Part shown: in pieces, positions 35,187 through 45,198 of the stretch
Position numbering within the stretch: the stretch's first letter is position 1
Layout: the number at the start of each line of letters is the position of its first letter
Source of the DNA: Primula veris
Lineage: Eukaryota > Streptophyta > Magnoliopsida > Ericales > Primulaceae
DNA: 64,000 nucleotides
Assembly (NCBI GenBank): GCA_963682055.1
Contig: OY821747.1
Span: 23,062,126-23,126,125, forward strand
Direction of reading: 5' to 3'
Translations under genes and position numbers: made by a program
The notes under the pieces: model-generated
Database searches by the model: none
What the model saw: the letters and a program-made list of their open reading frames with translations, nothing else
Told to the model about the DNA's origin: nothing

Positions 35187-36738
35187 TGTTGACACATAAA
35201 ATTTACGGTCGTACACCATGTCTTTTAAACAAAATTAAATTGATTACTAATCTCCGAATTTAAATAGAAAGAAAGTTATTAGTAATTTAAAAGAAAAGAA
35301 ATTATAATTTACTATCATATATGTCGACACGTAAAATTTACGGCCATTAAAAATACGCCACGTGTCTTTTAAACAAAATTAAATTGATTACTAATCTGTA
35401 AATTTAAATAAAAAAGAAGTTATTAGTAATTTAAAAGGAAAGAAATTATAATTTATTATCCCATAAAATTAAGATAGTAAATTAAAATAAAATAAAAATA
35501 TTTATTTTGTTAAAACTCATTTAGTATGGATCAAACAAAGAGTTTCTTAAAATTATAGAACTCATTAAAATGTTTCTAAACCATAAATACTAAATTTAAA
35601 TCAAATGACAAGTGTTGGTCATATATGATAATGGGCCCAAACTTGAGGAGGTGACCTTGCAATTAAATTAAAAGCCCACCCCAAAAGCTATAAATAGAGG
35701 GGTGGGGGTGTCATAATTCTCACAATAAAAAATAATCAAAAAGTCTTGAAGACTAGAGAGAGAAGCTCCTCCACAGACGTCAGAAAATCAGCTCCGCTCC
35801 TCCACGGCCGCCATGAAATCAGCTCCGCTCCTCCACAAACGTCAAGAGATCAACTCCTAGGGAAGCTCTGCACACTCCGGCCTCAACGAACGCCTTCAAA
35901 GTCTGCAACAAATCTGCAATAAACTTGGCATTCGATCTTCAAGAACGTCTAAAAGCAGCAAGCAAGGCGTTTCTACGGATCAAAATCTTCAAGCTCTTCA
36001 CCAAATCTGAAGAACTCCTACAACAAATCTGCCTTCGATCTTCAGGAACGACTACAAGCAATAAGCAAGACGTTTCTGCAAATCAAAGTCTTCAAAGTTC
36101 TTCACCAAATCTGAAGAAGTTCTGCAACAAATCTGCCTTCGATCTTCAGGAATGACTACAAGCAATTAGCAAAGACGTTTATGCAAATCAAAGTCTTCAA
36201 AGTTCTTCAACAAATCTGAAGAACTCCACCCAAGAAATCTACAACAAATCGACATTCGATCTTCAGGAACGACTACAAACAATTAGCAAAGACGTTTCTG
36301 CAAATCAAAGTCTTCAAATTTCTTCAACAAATCTGAAGAACTCTTCCCAAGAAATCTACAATAAACCGGCATTCGATCTTCAGGAACGACTACACAAAGG
36401 CAAAAACACGTTTCTCTAGATCAAAATCGCCAAGTTCTTCACCAAATCTGAAGAGCGTCAAGATCATTAACGAAATCTATAAAACTACAAAGTTCTTCAT
36501 CAAATCTGAAAAATTCTACTCAAGTTCAGCAAATTCAACAAAATTCATCAGAGAGTCTACAATAGCATTTCGAGCCATCACAAATTGTTCGAAGAGGAGA
36601 ATCAAAGGACTTTTATTTCTATATTTTATTTTAGAAATTATCAGAGATTGTACCCGCAATTAATTGATAAATAGAGTTTACTTTGCTTCGTATTCATTTT
36701 TCCTGTCTTCAGCACTTGATGAAAATTTGTGTGAAACA
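35187..36738 (+). repeat. Element A 3' LTR, complete (1552 bp)
   Basis: It starts TGTTGACA and ends GTGAAACA, followed by the target duplication ACTAT. It contains the U3 tandem pair, a TATA box (35689) and the leader repeat array. The last 176 bases (36563-36738) are unique to this copy. A stop replaces the Arg codon in its copy of the repeat ORF at 36153-36155. Confidence 0.92.
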
Positions 36739-36743
36739 ACTAT

Positions 36744-37462
36744 ACATATTTTTTATATTTTTATTGCGTTATGTACCGCACACATAACACGTGGGACACA
36801 GTTACTAATATATTTAAACGGAGAGTATAGCATCGCCCATTAGTTTTATAATGGGTACTACACTGTTTGGGAAATATGTCACGTTCTAAAGTAGTCTTTA
36901 ATTAATATGAAATTATGAATCAAAATTGAACAAACGCTGCGTATGTGCCATTGTCACAAGCTAGGTACGTACATAGATTCTAATATATTAAAGATTTTGT
37001 AATATTTATTTTTTATTTCACTTTGATAGGAAATACAAGACTGTACATGTATATGTTACGATCATCAATAATATTTTTGTATTACGTACAGACATCAACA
37101 AATTATAGTGACTAAATGCATACGCATTTGGATTCAAGGATAACATTTATAAACTTGTTGGCCATAGGGTTAGAATTTAAAATAAATGCCAAATAACTCT
37201 TACTTTTTAAACTTTATTCCAAAAAACATATAGTCAAACTTTTCATTGCATTTAGGTACCATGTGTTGACATCATCACAATTTTAACATATGTCTTCACA
37301 TTTCTTTCTCCAATCACTTTTTCTCCAAAACCCCCTCTCCCCCTGAAATAGCTCCGACGAAAAAAAGTCGTCACCGCCATCTCTGTCGTCAGACTCCGTC
37401 GACAAACTGCCATTTATCTCTCTCTCTCTCTCCCTTCGTCTGAATATATATATGTTCAATAT

Positions 37463-37490
<28 letters not shown>
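36744..37490. other. Intergenic right of element A
   Basis: No gene. Position 37416 starts a CT microsatellite and 37470-37492 is an AT run. A GC-richer stretch at 37310-37410 encodes nothing recognisable. Confidence 0.5.
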
Positions 37491-37491
<1 letters not shown>

Positions 37492-37493
<2 letters not shown>

Positions 37494-37530
37494 CTAGCAA
37501 TCGTAGCCCACGCATTGCATGTTTGACACG
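37492..37530 (-). mobile_element. Possible Helitron 3' terminus (minus strand), second locus
   Basis: ACTAGC directly follows an (AT)n tract and is succeeded by a GC-richer stretch (GCCCACGCATTGCATG) with weak self-complementarity. This is the same layout as at 26872: CT tract, AT tract, ACTAGC. Only the terminus is visible. Confidence 0.25.
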
Positions 37531-37839
37531 TAATTGCATAAATATGATCCGACACAAATAAATTTAATATTTTCAAAATGTTTGCAAATATAATTGAATG
37601 AATATCGTAAAAATATAATGTTTTATTGTTATAGTAATATAAAAATACATGTATTATGATTTGTTTGAGAGATAAATTGATATGTGTGGAAAAAAAGAAT
37701 ATTAATTTACTAATTTATTTACGAAATTGCTATCCGCAGTTCTACTTGCTTAGTTGCTGTAAAACTGATGGTTGCAACTGCAGTTACAACTGTGGTTGCA
37801 ACCAAATTAATCTGATGAACAAAGAACGCCTGTAACTTT

Positions 37840-38930
37840 GAAAGCAAAAGAACACAAGACGTTTGTAACAAAATTCACACCACCAGTGCTACGTTTTCGG
37901 AGCACTCACATAGTTTATGTATTATTTCAAGCGTACAAAATAGGACACAAGACTTGTGAAAAACTCTCAGACCCGCTCTACATTTTTCTGTCTATCACTA
38001 TTTTGCTATTATTAAATAACTACTACTCATAAACAGTAACATCCTGTCATTTTTACCCTCGTATTTTTTTTGCTAACGTGTATTCACTCTAAGTTAGTTT
38101 TTTATAAGTTTAGAACACAAATTTTTAGAAGTAAGTACGAGACTATTTATAAGAATAAAAGTATTTCAAATCTTCGCATGCCTTATATTCAATCTTCAAA
38201 GATTCTACCTATTTCCATGCTTCATTGATAGAAGATTTGATCGCCATCTTTGTAAGATATATAGAGATAAATCTTGTTAGGATCACATGTCTATTTTACC
38301 TCAAAATATCTTAGTAAATTTGGTTGATTGTTGCTTGTAAGAAATAGATTAGTTAGCTCCGTTTTTAGGAGAAAAACTCCTTTCAATATTCAAGATATCC
38401 TGTCTATAATTCTTATAAATTCAGCACAAACAAATTTAATCAAATCTGTTAGCATAAGTTAATATATATATTTAAGTAGGAGATAATATATTTATTCAAA
38501 AGATTCACCTGTGACAATCTTTTTGATAGTTTTATATATAGAACAATATATCTTCTAACATGATTCAAACTTATACTCAGCAAATCAATAGCAAGTCATT
38601 CATATAAACTGAATTAGAAAAGATTTTATTTAGCAAAGTTTAAGCAATATAGACCAAATCTTTTGATATGATAATATCTTTTTAAAAACAAATCCCACAC
38701 AATTTGAAAAGATAATTACTTTTTTTAATACTCAAATATTCTTAAAACATATAACATATCTATATAAAAGCGTGAGAATATAATCTGCATTGATAAAATA
38801 TTTTGCAAATCAAATAAATGCAGAAAACACAGATTCTGCAAGAATCTGCATAACCAGGTTGCAACTGCCAGTTGTAACCAAGAATATCAGTAACTTTTCC
38901 TGCAAGCATAATACATAAGTATTTTGGAAT
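37840..38930. repeat. Dispersed repeat, copy 2 (related to 21040-21880)
   Basis: It shares ordered motifs with the first locus (GAAAAACTCTCAGAC near 37965, TTATAAGAATAAAAG near 38148, GGTTGCAACTGCCAGTTGTA near 38859). ACAAGACGTTTGTAACAAAA near 37855 recalls plant LTRs. No coding domains. Confidence 0.45.
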
Positions 38931-39099
38931 AATACAATACGTCAACAAATTAAGTAACTTTAGTAAGTCACCTTAAGTTCTAGCAATTTATTTAAATTGC
39001 ATTAAGTTATTTGACTAATTAGTAAATCAAAATATGAGCATTTTTGAAAAAAAAAGGGTAAAATTGGGCAGACTCAAACTTTTTTGGGTTCGCTTATAT

Positions 39100-39192
39100 T
39101 AATATTATGATATTTATGTATCTATGTATGTATATATGTATATGTATATATATATATATGTATATATATATGTATGTATATATATCTGTATG

Positions 39193-39223
<31 letters not shown>
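39100..39223. repeat. TATG/TA-rich microsatellite
   Basis: Interspersed TATG and AT runs immediately left of the inverted-repeat element. Confidence 0.9.
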
Positions 39224-39420
39224 GGGGGAGGATCTATACACACATAAAAAAACACACTATGTTTACATTTTAATCCTAACCATCCATTACATATGTTTTT
39301 AAGGGCTGTGATGATATTTTTGTTTTAGTTAATCTTGGCCATTGAAAAAAACATAAATAGATGGTTAGGATTAAAATGTAAACATAGTGTGTTTTTTTAT
39401 GTGTCGATATATCCTTCCCC
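39224..39420. mobile_element. Inverted-repeat MITE, terminal repeats about 60 bp
   Basis: Left arm GGGGGAGGATCTATAC...CATAAAAAAACACACTATG...TTAATCCTAACCATC. The right arm is its near-perfect reverse complement, ending CCTTCCCC. The arms cover about 60 bases each of a 197-bp element flanked by TATATA on both sides. No coding capacity; superfamily not assigned. Confidence 0.8.
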
Positions 39421-39424
39421 TATA

Positions 39425-39700
39425 TATATATGTGTGTGTGTGTGTGTGTATGTATGCCAGCAGCTCCGGCGAAAGACATGCCGGAGCTCCGGCTAAAGAC
39501 ACAGCTGAGCGTTCTCTCTCTATCTAAGTCTATGTGTATATATATATGTGTGTGTGTGTGTGTATCGTTGATCTCGATGACTGTACTCTCTCTCATCTCC
39601 GTCAACCCCCACTTCAGTCTCCGACGGAGCAAACTGTCGTTCTCCGCCTCTCTTTCTCTCTCCCTCTCTATACCCCCCCCCCCCCCTACACACACGTATA
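39425..39700. repeat. TG, CT and C-run low-complexity block with a GC-rich palindrome
   Basis: (TG)n at 39431-39448 and 39546-39563, (CT)n at 39650-39670, a C run at 39672-39687, and the perfect palindrome GCCGGAGCTCCGGC at 39480-39493. Overlapping ORFs on both strands are composition artefacts. Confidence 0.8.
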
Positions 39701-40020
39701 TATCCAACGCATTGTTGCAGATTTGTTTGTGAGAAGATGGAATGAATTGTAATTTTGAATACTTTGGTTTAATTCATATCGCAGCCACTAGTTTCAAAAA
39801 AATTAAACTTTCAGTCCACCAGTTAAACTAGTTACTAAATAATGTTTAATTGCTAATATACGATCCTAACTAATGAACAAAAATACAAAAAAATGACATA
39901 AAATACTATAAAATATTATTAAAATGTCCCAAACTGTTTTAAAATTGTATTATTAACCATTAAATTATAGATTAGACGGTTTAAATCAACTTTGTTCAAA
40001 AAAATTAATTTTTTTCTTAA

Positions 40021-40760
40021 TTCTGTATGAAATTTTCTCGATTTGCACTTTTCTGGGTTGTGTATGCACTTTTCTCGATTGTGCATATACTTTATGGATG
40101 GTCTTTGATTGTGTATGCATTATTCGGGATTATGTATGCACTTTTCTCGATTGTGTTTGTTTGTGTATGCATTTTTCTGGATTGTGTATGCACTTTTTTG
40201 GATTGTGTATGCACTTTTCCGATTGTGCATGCAATTTTCTCGATTGTTTATGCATTTTTATCGATTGTTTATGCACATTTCTTGATTGTGCATGCATTTT
40301 TCTCGATTGTGTATGTACTTTTCTGGGTTGTGTGTGCACTTTTCTCGATTGTGTATGCACATTATAGATTGCCTTTGATTGTGTATTCACTAGTGTGGAC
40401 TCTTTATGCACTTTCTCGATTATGTATGCCCTTTTTTGAATTGTGTATACATTTTTCCGATTATGTATGCACTTTTTCTCGATTGTGTATGCACTTTTAT
40501 CGATTTTTTAATTACTTTTCTTGATTGTGTATGCAATTTTCCTCGATTTTGTATGCAATTTATTGATTGTTTATGCACTTTTCTTTATTTATATTTTTCC
40601 TTGTTTTTTGATTTTTTTGATTTTTTTAGTGGAGCTTAGAAATTGTGTATGCACACTTTTTGTATTGTGTATGCACCTTTTTGCGATTTTGTAACTATAT
40701 TTTTTGGATTTTTTATGCATTTTTCTCAATTTCTTTATTTTAACTTGTTTTTTGTATATT
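40021..40760. repeat. Degenerate minisatellite, core TTCTCGATTGTGTATGCACT
   Basis: About 25-30 imperfect units of 21-33 bases, each with TGTATGCA followed by (C)TTTT and CGATT or GGATT. It is open in several frames on both strands because units lack stops, so the 165-residue and shorter ORFs are not taken as genes. The core resembles the array at 49210-51430. Confidence 0.88.
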
Positions 40761-40832
40761 TTTTTAATTTTCTGAATTTCTTTAACAAGTTTTATTTTAA
40801 TTTTTTTTTGAGTGGAGTTTAGCGACAATGGC

Positions 40833-40882
40833 GGTGGTCCGTCGGAGCTCCGGCGACCTGGCAGAGCTCTGACGGACCACCA
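40833..40882. repeat. GC-rich hairpin
   Basis: GGTGGTCCGTCGGAGCTC pairs with GAGCTCTGACGGACCACC, one mismatch, around a loop of about 14 bases. GGAGCTCCGGC also occurs at 39483, linking the two flanks of this repeat-rich block. Confidence 0.75.
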
Positions 40883-41503
40883 CCGGTGCCGCCAACCCAT
40901 GGATAAGTGTTGGGTCGACGTATAGATACAAACTTTAGTTGAGGAGGGAGAGAGTTGAAGTGAAGTGTGGTGGTTTTTAGATGAGCAGAGAGAGTTGAGA
41001 TAGAGAGTGCAAAAATAAAATGTAGTATCAAGGAGTAAGCACTATAAAATCACTATTTGAATAACTTATCTATATTATAAGGAACAAAATTATTTTTTTG
41101 ACAAAAAACATCACACATTAGCTTTTCTTATTATTCACCAAATTTTGCATGTAGTGAAAATGTTTATCAAATATAAGTAACCAAAAGTGTTACTCATGAT
41201 TTTTTATAATAAATTTTGATGGGTCTACCTGGTCTCATATAATTACAAGATATGACTTAATATTTAAGTAATATAAATAAATGAATATAAAATACTTTTG
41301 AAGATATGAAAAAATTATAAATAAGCTGATGTTTTGTAAATGGAAAAAGTGAAATGTAAAACTCAAAAAATGGTAATTTTCTCCTAAATATGAGTAATAT
41401 TATGGGAGCATCTGTAGTGCTTGATCTAAATGGAAGAAAAGGGTTTGAAGTATTACTTTTTTGGAATATTTGACATTGGTTGAGACTTTTTTTGCATTGC
41501 CCC

Positions 41504-41917
41504 TGATTGAGGTTGAAAATTAGGGCTATGACCTTGCAACGATTGTAATACACGCGGCATGAAGCTTAGCAGTAAAGACGGAGTTAATGAGCATTTAATG
41601 GCTCCATCGAGTGGAGCTGCTAGGGCTCTGAACCCACTTTACTCTTCGAGGAGTTTATCAATAAGATATTCTCTAGAAGACACTCATATATCTAAGATAA
41701 TCGATCAGATATTGCACGAAGGAAAGAAAGTACCAAATATATGCAGACATATCTCATAAAGATAGGGTCAAACCATTAAATATATGTTCGTTAAGAACAA
41801 AGTAAAGTGCATATGTCAGCGAGACTAGGATACATGAGAGGAGCCCACGTCAGGGCCTACTCGCCAAGGGATATTCTACTTTTTGAAGTTATAAAGCTAC
41901 GAGATCAACGCCTTCGA
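41504..41917 (+). repeat. Element B 5' LTR fragment
   Basis: It aligns with 43756-44172 of the 3' LTR through AAGACGGAGTTAATGAGC, TGGCTCCATCGAG, TCAGCGAGACTAG and GAGATCAACG, then stops at the RNase H junction. Confidence 0.82.
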
Positions 41918-42240
41918 AGGTCGGATCCGGGGCAGCGGTAATTCTTATCTCCAGCGACAAAATCACTCTCGAAAAGGCATTGCAACTGGGCTTTCATGCG
42001 ACAAACAACGAAGCTGAATATGAAGACCTCATTGTAGGGATGGTTCTCGCCAATGACCTCGGGTGCACACATCTAACCGCCCACTCCGATTCTCAACTCG
42101 TCGTCAGGCAAGTCCTCGGGGAATTCCAAGCGAAAAACAAAAGAATGATCTTTTACCAGCAAAGGGTCGTCGAACTCATATCCGAATTCCATGATTTCTA
42201 ACTCATGCGGATACCAAAGAACGAAAACTTCAGCTTCGAA
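41918..42240 (+). pseudogene. Element B RNase H fragment
   Basis: The frame GSGAAVILISSDKITLEKAL then LGFHATNNEAEYEDLIVGMV, AHSDSQLVVRQVLGEF is the middle of a Ty3/gypsy RNase H. The catalytic Glu in NEAEYE and Asp in HSDSQL are visible. The first Asp was lost at the LTR junction, and the frame stops at TAA 42199-42201. LMRIPKNENFS after the stop is the usual continuation, so the domain is broken by a point stop and then truncated. Confidence 0.85.
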
Positions 42241-42935
42241 GTACTAGGGGCCTTCGGAGCTACCCAATTGTACATATAGCATGCCATAACGTCCTTGACG
42301 GTGAAGGGAACCCCAACCTCCTCTGCGAGAGGAAGGCTTCCCAAGAGAATGCGCCAAGCGTTTAAATCCAGCTGGAAGGGTGGAATCCCCAAGTGAACCA
42401 GAAAGTCCACCAAGAAGTCCTCCATAGGAAGTCTCACTCCGCAGTGCATAAAGATGGAGGCAGAGAAAGCTAGAGCCCCAGGCTTAGAACTGGAGTCCCA
42501 ACACCCCAGCATTATTAACCGACTTACGAACCTGGATCCATGAGGGGATCCATAAGTCGCCTTGAAATCATCTTCTTCCATATTGTTGAAGAGAGAGACA
42601 GACACCGTCGAAACACATGGCGCAGCAAGGCTCGTGTTGAAAGAAGATGGAAGAAAGGGGCCCTTGGGGATGGGGAATTCCCAAGCGAGGATCTCATCGG
42701 GACCCTCCTCGATGGCCCCATCAATTGCAACAAGGGGAATAACATCGTCCTCCTAAAGAGCGTTTTCCTCCATAGTGAGGGGCTCATCCTGAACAATAGG
42801 CTACTATTGAGCGGAGGGCCACTCAAAAGGCAAGATAATTATGGTGACAGAAGAATGCACATCCATATGAGAGGCAGACTCAGCCGTAACAAGTTCAAAG
42901 GGGTGGGAAGGTGAAGAGTGTGCCGGGGAAGCCAT
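42240..42935 (-). pseudogene. Element B antisense ORF, gypsy-type transposon protein (Transposase_28-like), three TAG stops
   Basis: One minus-strand frame runs from ATG at 42935 (MASPAHSS) to the junction with RNase H near 42240, about 230 codons. Three stops interrupt it, all TAG: 42804-42806, 42801-42803 and 42753-42755. The last 120 residues (RLPMEDFLVDFLVHLGIPPF, LNAWRILLGSLPLAEEVGVP, FTVKDVMACYM) resemble the 'putative gypsy type transposon' domain found as an antisense ORF in Tat-lineage elements, where family knowledge gives no proven function. Its C-terminus is cut off by the internal deletion. In normal elements integrase lies between RNase H and this ORF; here it is missing. Confidence 0.68.
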
Positions 42936-43755
42936 GAGAAAAAGTTGGGAGTTTTTGTGTTTACAAGAGATATGCAGTTTAGTTCTTAGAGAGAGGATTT
43001 CAAAAAAGCATAGTGAGAAGATCCCCAATGATCCAGTATTTATATGAGACAAAAAGACAATCACGAACTCCGACAAGGAAGAATTCTCTGCAATGATGTG
43101 AAGGGAATCCCCAAGTTTCGGTGTTTGTGTAGAAGTGGGAAAAGTGGAAGGGTGTACAAATCGCCAAAAGGCCCACTACTTCCATGAATAGCAGTAAAAA
43201 GCGTGAAACATCTTTTGGGCATGGCCACATGTCAGCATCCCATAAGTGATAAGCTCTCCATCTCCCTACTACGCCGTCAAAAACCTCGTATAAGGCGCAA
43301 CCGTCATAAAAATGTAATGAGCGATATCAGATTCCCCCCAAAAGGGAAATAACGCTCTTTCTCTTGTCAATGAAGAGGACGTGCCTCGGTATCGAGGGGA
43401 GAACCTCATTGAATACATCGGTGGCCTACGACCCCTCATTACTTGACTATTGTATCCCTCGATGAGGGAGATCTCAGGAAAATAAAAGATCTTAGCATGG
43501 ATCAAGATGTCTGCTCCGCCCTCGCGACGAATTCAAGGGCAACAGGTATGAAAAAGGGATGCCCCATGGGATCCAAAGCTCATACAATCTGCTGAGGAAT
43601 GGCGCGAAGGGGAGTACGATTAAGGGTAAGGCTGAGAACTTTAATGAGCCGAGGATCTCCCAATGAGAAGAATAAAATAAAAGCTTCAGGAGCAAGAATA
43701 AGGGCTTCGAAATTGCGAGAGTCTGATCCTCGCACTCCCACAGTTGGAGAGCTAT
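42936..43755. other. Element B region between antisense ORF and 3' LTR
   Basis: Non-coding, of intermediate GC. It would be the promoter and leader side of the antisense ORF. Minus-strand ORFs at 43269-43505 and 43492-43935 have no recognised domain, and the second reads into the LTR. Confidence 0.5.
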
Positions 43756-44734
43756 TGATGGAGGTTGAAAATTAGGGCTAGGACCTTGCTGTGATTGTAA
43801 TACATGCAGCCTGAAACCTAGCAATAAAGACGGAGTAAATGAGCTTTTAATGGCTCCATCGAGGGGACCAGCTAGGGTTCTGAAACCGCTTCCATCGCCG
43901 AGGAGTTTATCAGCAAGATATCCTATATAAGACACTCATATATCTAAGATAATCAGTTAGATATTCTACGAAGGAAAGAAAGACCAAATCTATGCAGTCA
44001 TATCTCATAAATATAGGATCAAACCCTTAAAGATACGTTCCTTAAGTACAAAGGAAAGCACATCCGTCAGCGAGACTAGAAGACATGCGAGGAGCCCAAG
44101 TCAGGGCCTCCTCGTAAAAGGGATATTCGACTATATGAAGGGATAAAGCTACGAGATCAACACATCCGAAGGCTAACAAAAGAGACATGATATCTCGGAA
44201 GAGCTCCACTTGCCTGCGAGGAGAAGCAGCATCGCCCCTTCGGGCTAGCCAAGTCAGTGGAAAGATACAGGAGATAAAGCGGAATATATCTCAACATGAC
44301 AATATTAGGGATATACGAATATATAAAGAAGATATGATTGGCAAGATCATACCAATCATGAAATACACGTCCTAAATTGCCTCCAACACCTATATAAGGG
44401 GCTCATAATCCAAGAAATAGATCATATGAACTCATACAAACTCAGACATACACTTAAATATCGGGTTCTACTAACCCTACTTACATTCAATACACACTTA
44501 CATTCATTATCAAAACCCTAAGAGGTTTAACCTCCTCACTGCTCCGTTAGGCGGAGGAGGTTAAACGGTGGTCAAACCATCAAGTCTCACTTGATCTTAA
44601 CTATTTATGCACAGGTCATAAATGGCTAACAAGAAGTTCGGACCAAGCCCTAGAAATGAACTTTTTTATTGACTCACAGTCTGTGAGTAGAGTTCACGCA
44701 CTGAACCTAAAATTCTAAAATTCAAGGTCTATCA
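43756..44734 (+). repeat. Element B 3' LTR (979 bp)
   Basis: Starts TGATGGAGGTTG and ends TCTATCA before GCCCT. It contains CCTATATAAGG-type core promoter sequence near 44390 and an internal palindrome, AGGTTTAACCTCCTC with GGAGGAGGTTAAAC, at 44523-44566. Confidence 0.78.
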
Positions 44735-44739
44735 GCCCT

Positions 44740-45137
44740 TGAGATTTATGTTTCACATTTTGCAAGACCTCATATGGCAGAAAAAAGGAATAACTATATA
44801 TAGGCTAGTGTTAACATTAGGTAATTTAGTTTTTCATTTTTTATGATTAGAAAAAAAGTGGATCAAGAAAATATAAACTTATGTACAAAGTTTACATCAT
44901 TCTATTATCTTGAATGTACAAGAATCTGAATCATTCTAAATTTACCATTTTCCATTGATCATATCTATAAGTACTCAAATAAACACCAACCAATTTCCTA
45001 ACGTGTCTTAGCCATATATAGGAGTATAATGATTATTGGTTCACTTCCAAGTTAGGAAATTGGTTATCTTGTATCTAGACCACTGTCTATGTTACTTGAA
45101 GTAAAATCTAAGAACCAGCAAATTCACTACATATAAC
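44740..45137. other. Intergenic upstream of the thaumatin-like gene
   Basis: AT-rich with no gene or element recognised; presumed promoter region of the thaumatin-like gene. Confidence 0.5.
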
Positions 45138-45145
45138 TATATAAG
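45138..45145 (+). promoter_or_regulatory. Probable TATA box of the thaumatin-like gene
   Basis: TATATAAG lies 54 bases before the ATG, so transcription would start near 45170 with a short leader. Confidence 0.55.
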
Positions 45146-45198
45146 TAACCATACGCTCCGATTAAAACACATTCTACCTCGATTCTAACTTGGTCAGA

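Larger units (their letters stand above)
27443..36738 (+). mobile_element. Element A: Ty3/gypsy LTR retrotransposon, Tat lineage, internally deleted
   Basis: The element is bounded by TGTTGACA... and ...GTGAAACA, with the perfect 5-bp target duplication ACTAT at 27438-27442 and 36739-36743. Internal order: gag, pol with retropepsin, RT start and integrase, antisense ORF, polypurine tract, 3' LTR. RT words (DYKDVFTWSYEEMPGLDPK, KLIDAGFIREVKYPTWISS) place it in the non-chromoviral Tat/Ogre/Retand group. It is non-autonomous: the RT catalytic core and RNase H are deleted, the 5' LTR lacks U5 and the primer binding site, and gag ends at an in-frame TAA. By eye the LTRs differ at about 15 substitutions in the first 640 aligned bases, which suggests a fairly recent insertion. 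Confidence 0.93.
41504..44734 (+). mobile_element. Element B: degraded Ty3/gypsy element (Tat type) with 5' and internal deletions
   Basis: The left end TGATTGAGGTTG and right end ...GTCTATCA are flanked by GCCCC (41499-41503) and GCCCT (44735-44739), a 5-bp duplication with one change. It contains a truncated 5' LTR, an RNase H fragment, a minus-strand ORF and a complete 3' LTR. Gag, protease, RT and integrase are gone. The LTR pieces differ at clearly more positions than those of element A, so B is older. Confidence 0.78.

Noticed and set aside
40027..40524. 165-residue plus-strand ORF rich in YALFSIV repeats, and its antisense counterpart
   Set aside because: Open in several frames on both strands because the minisatellite units lack stop codons; no start context or family resemblance.
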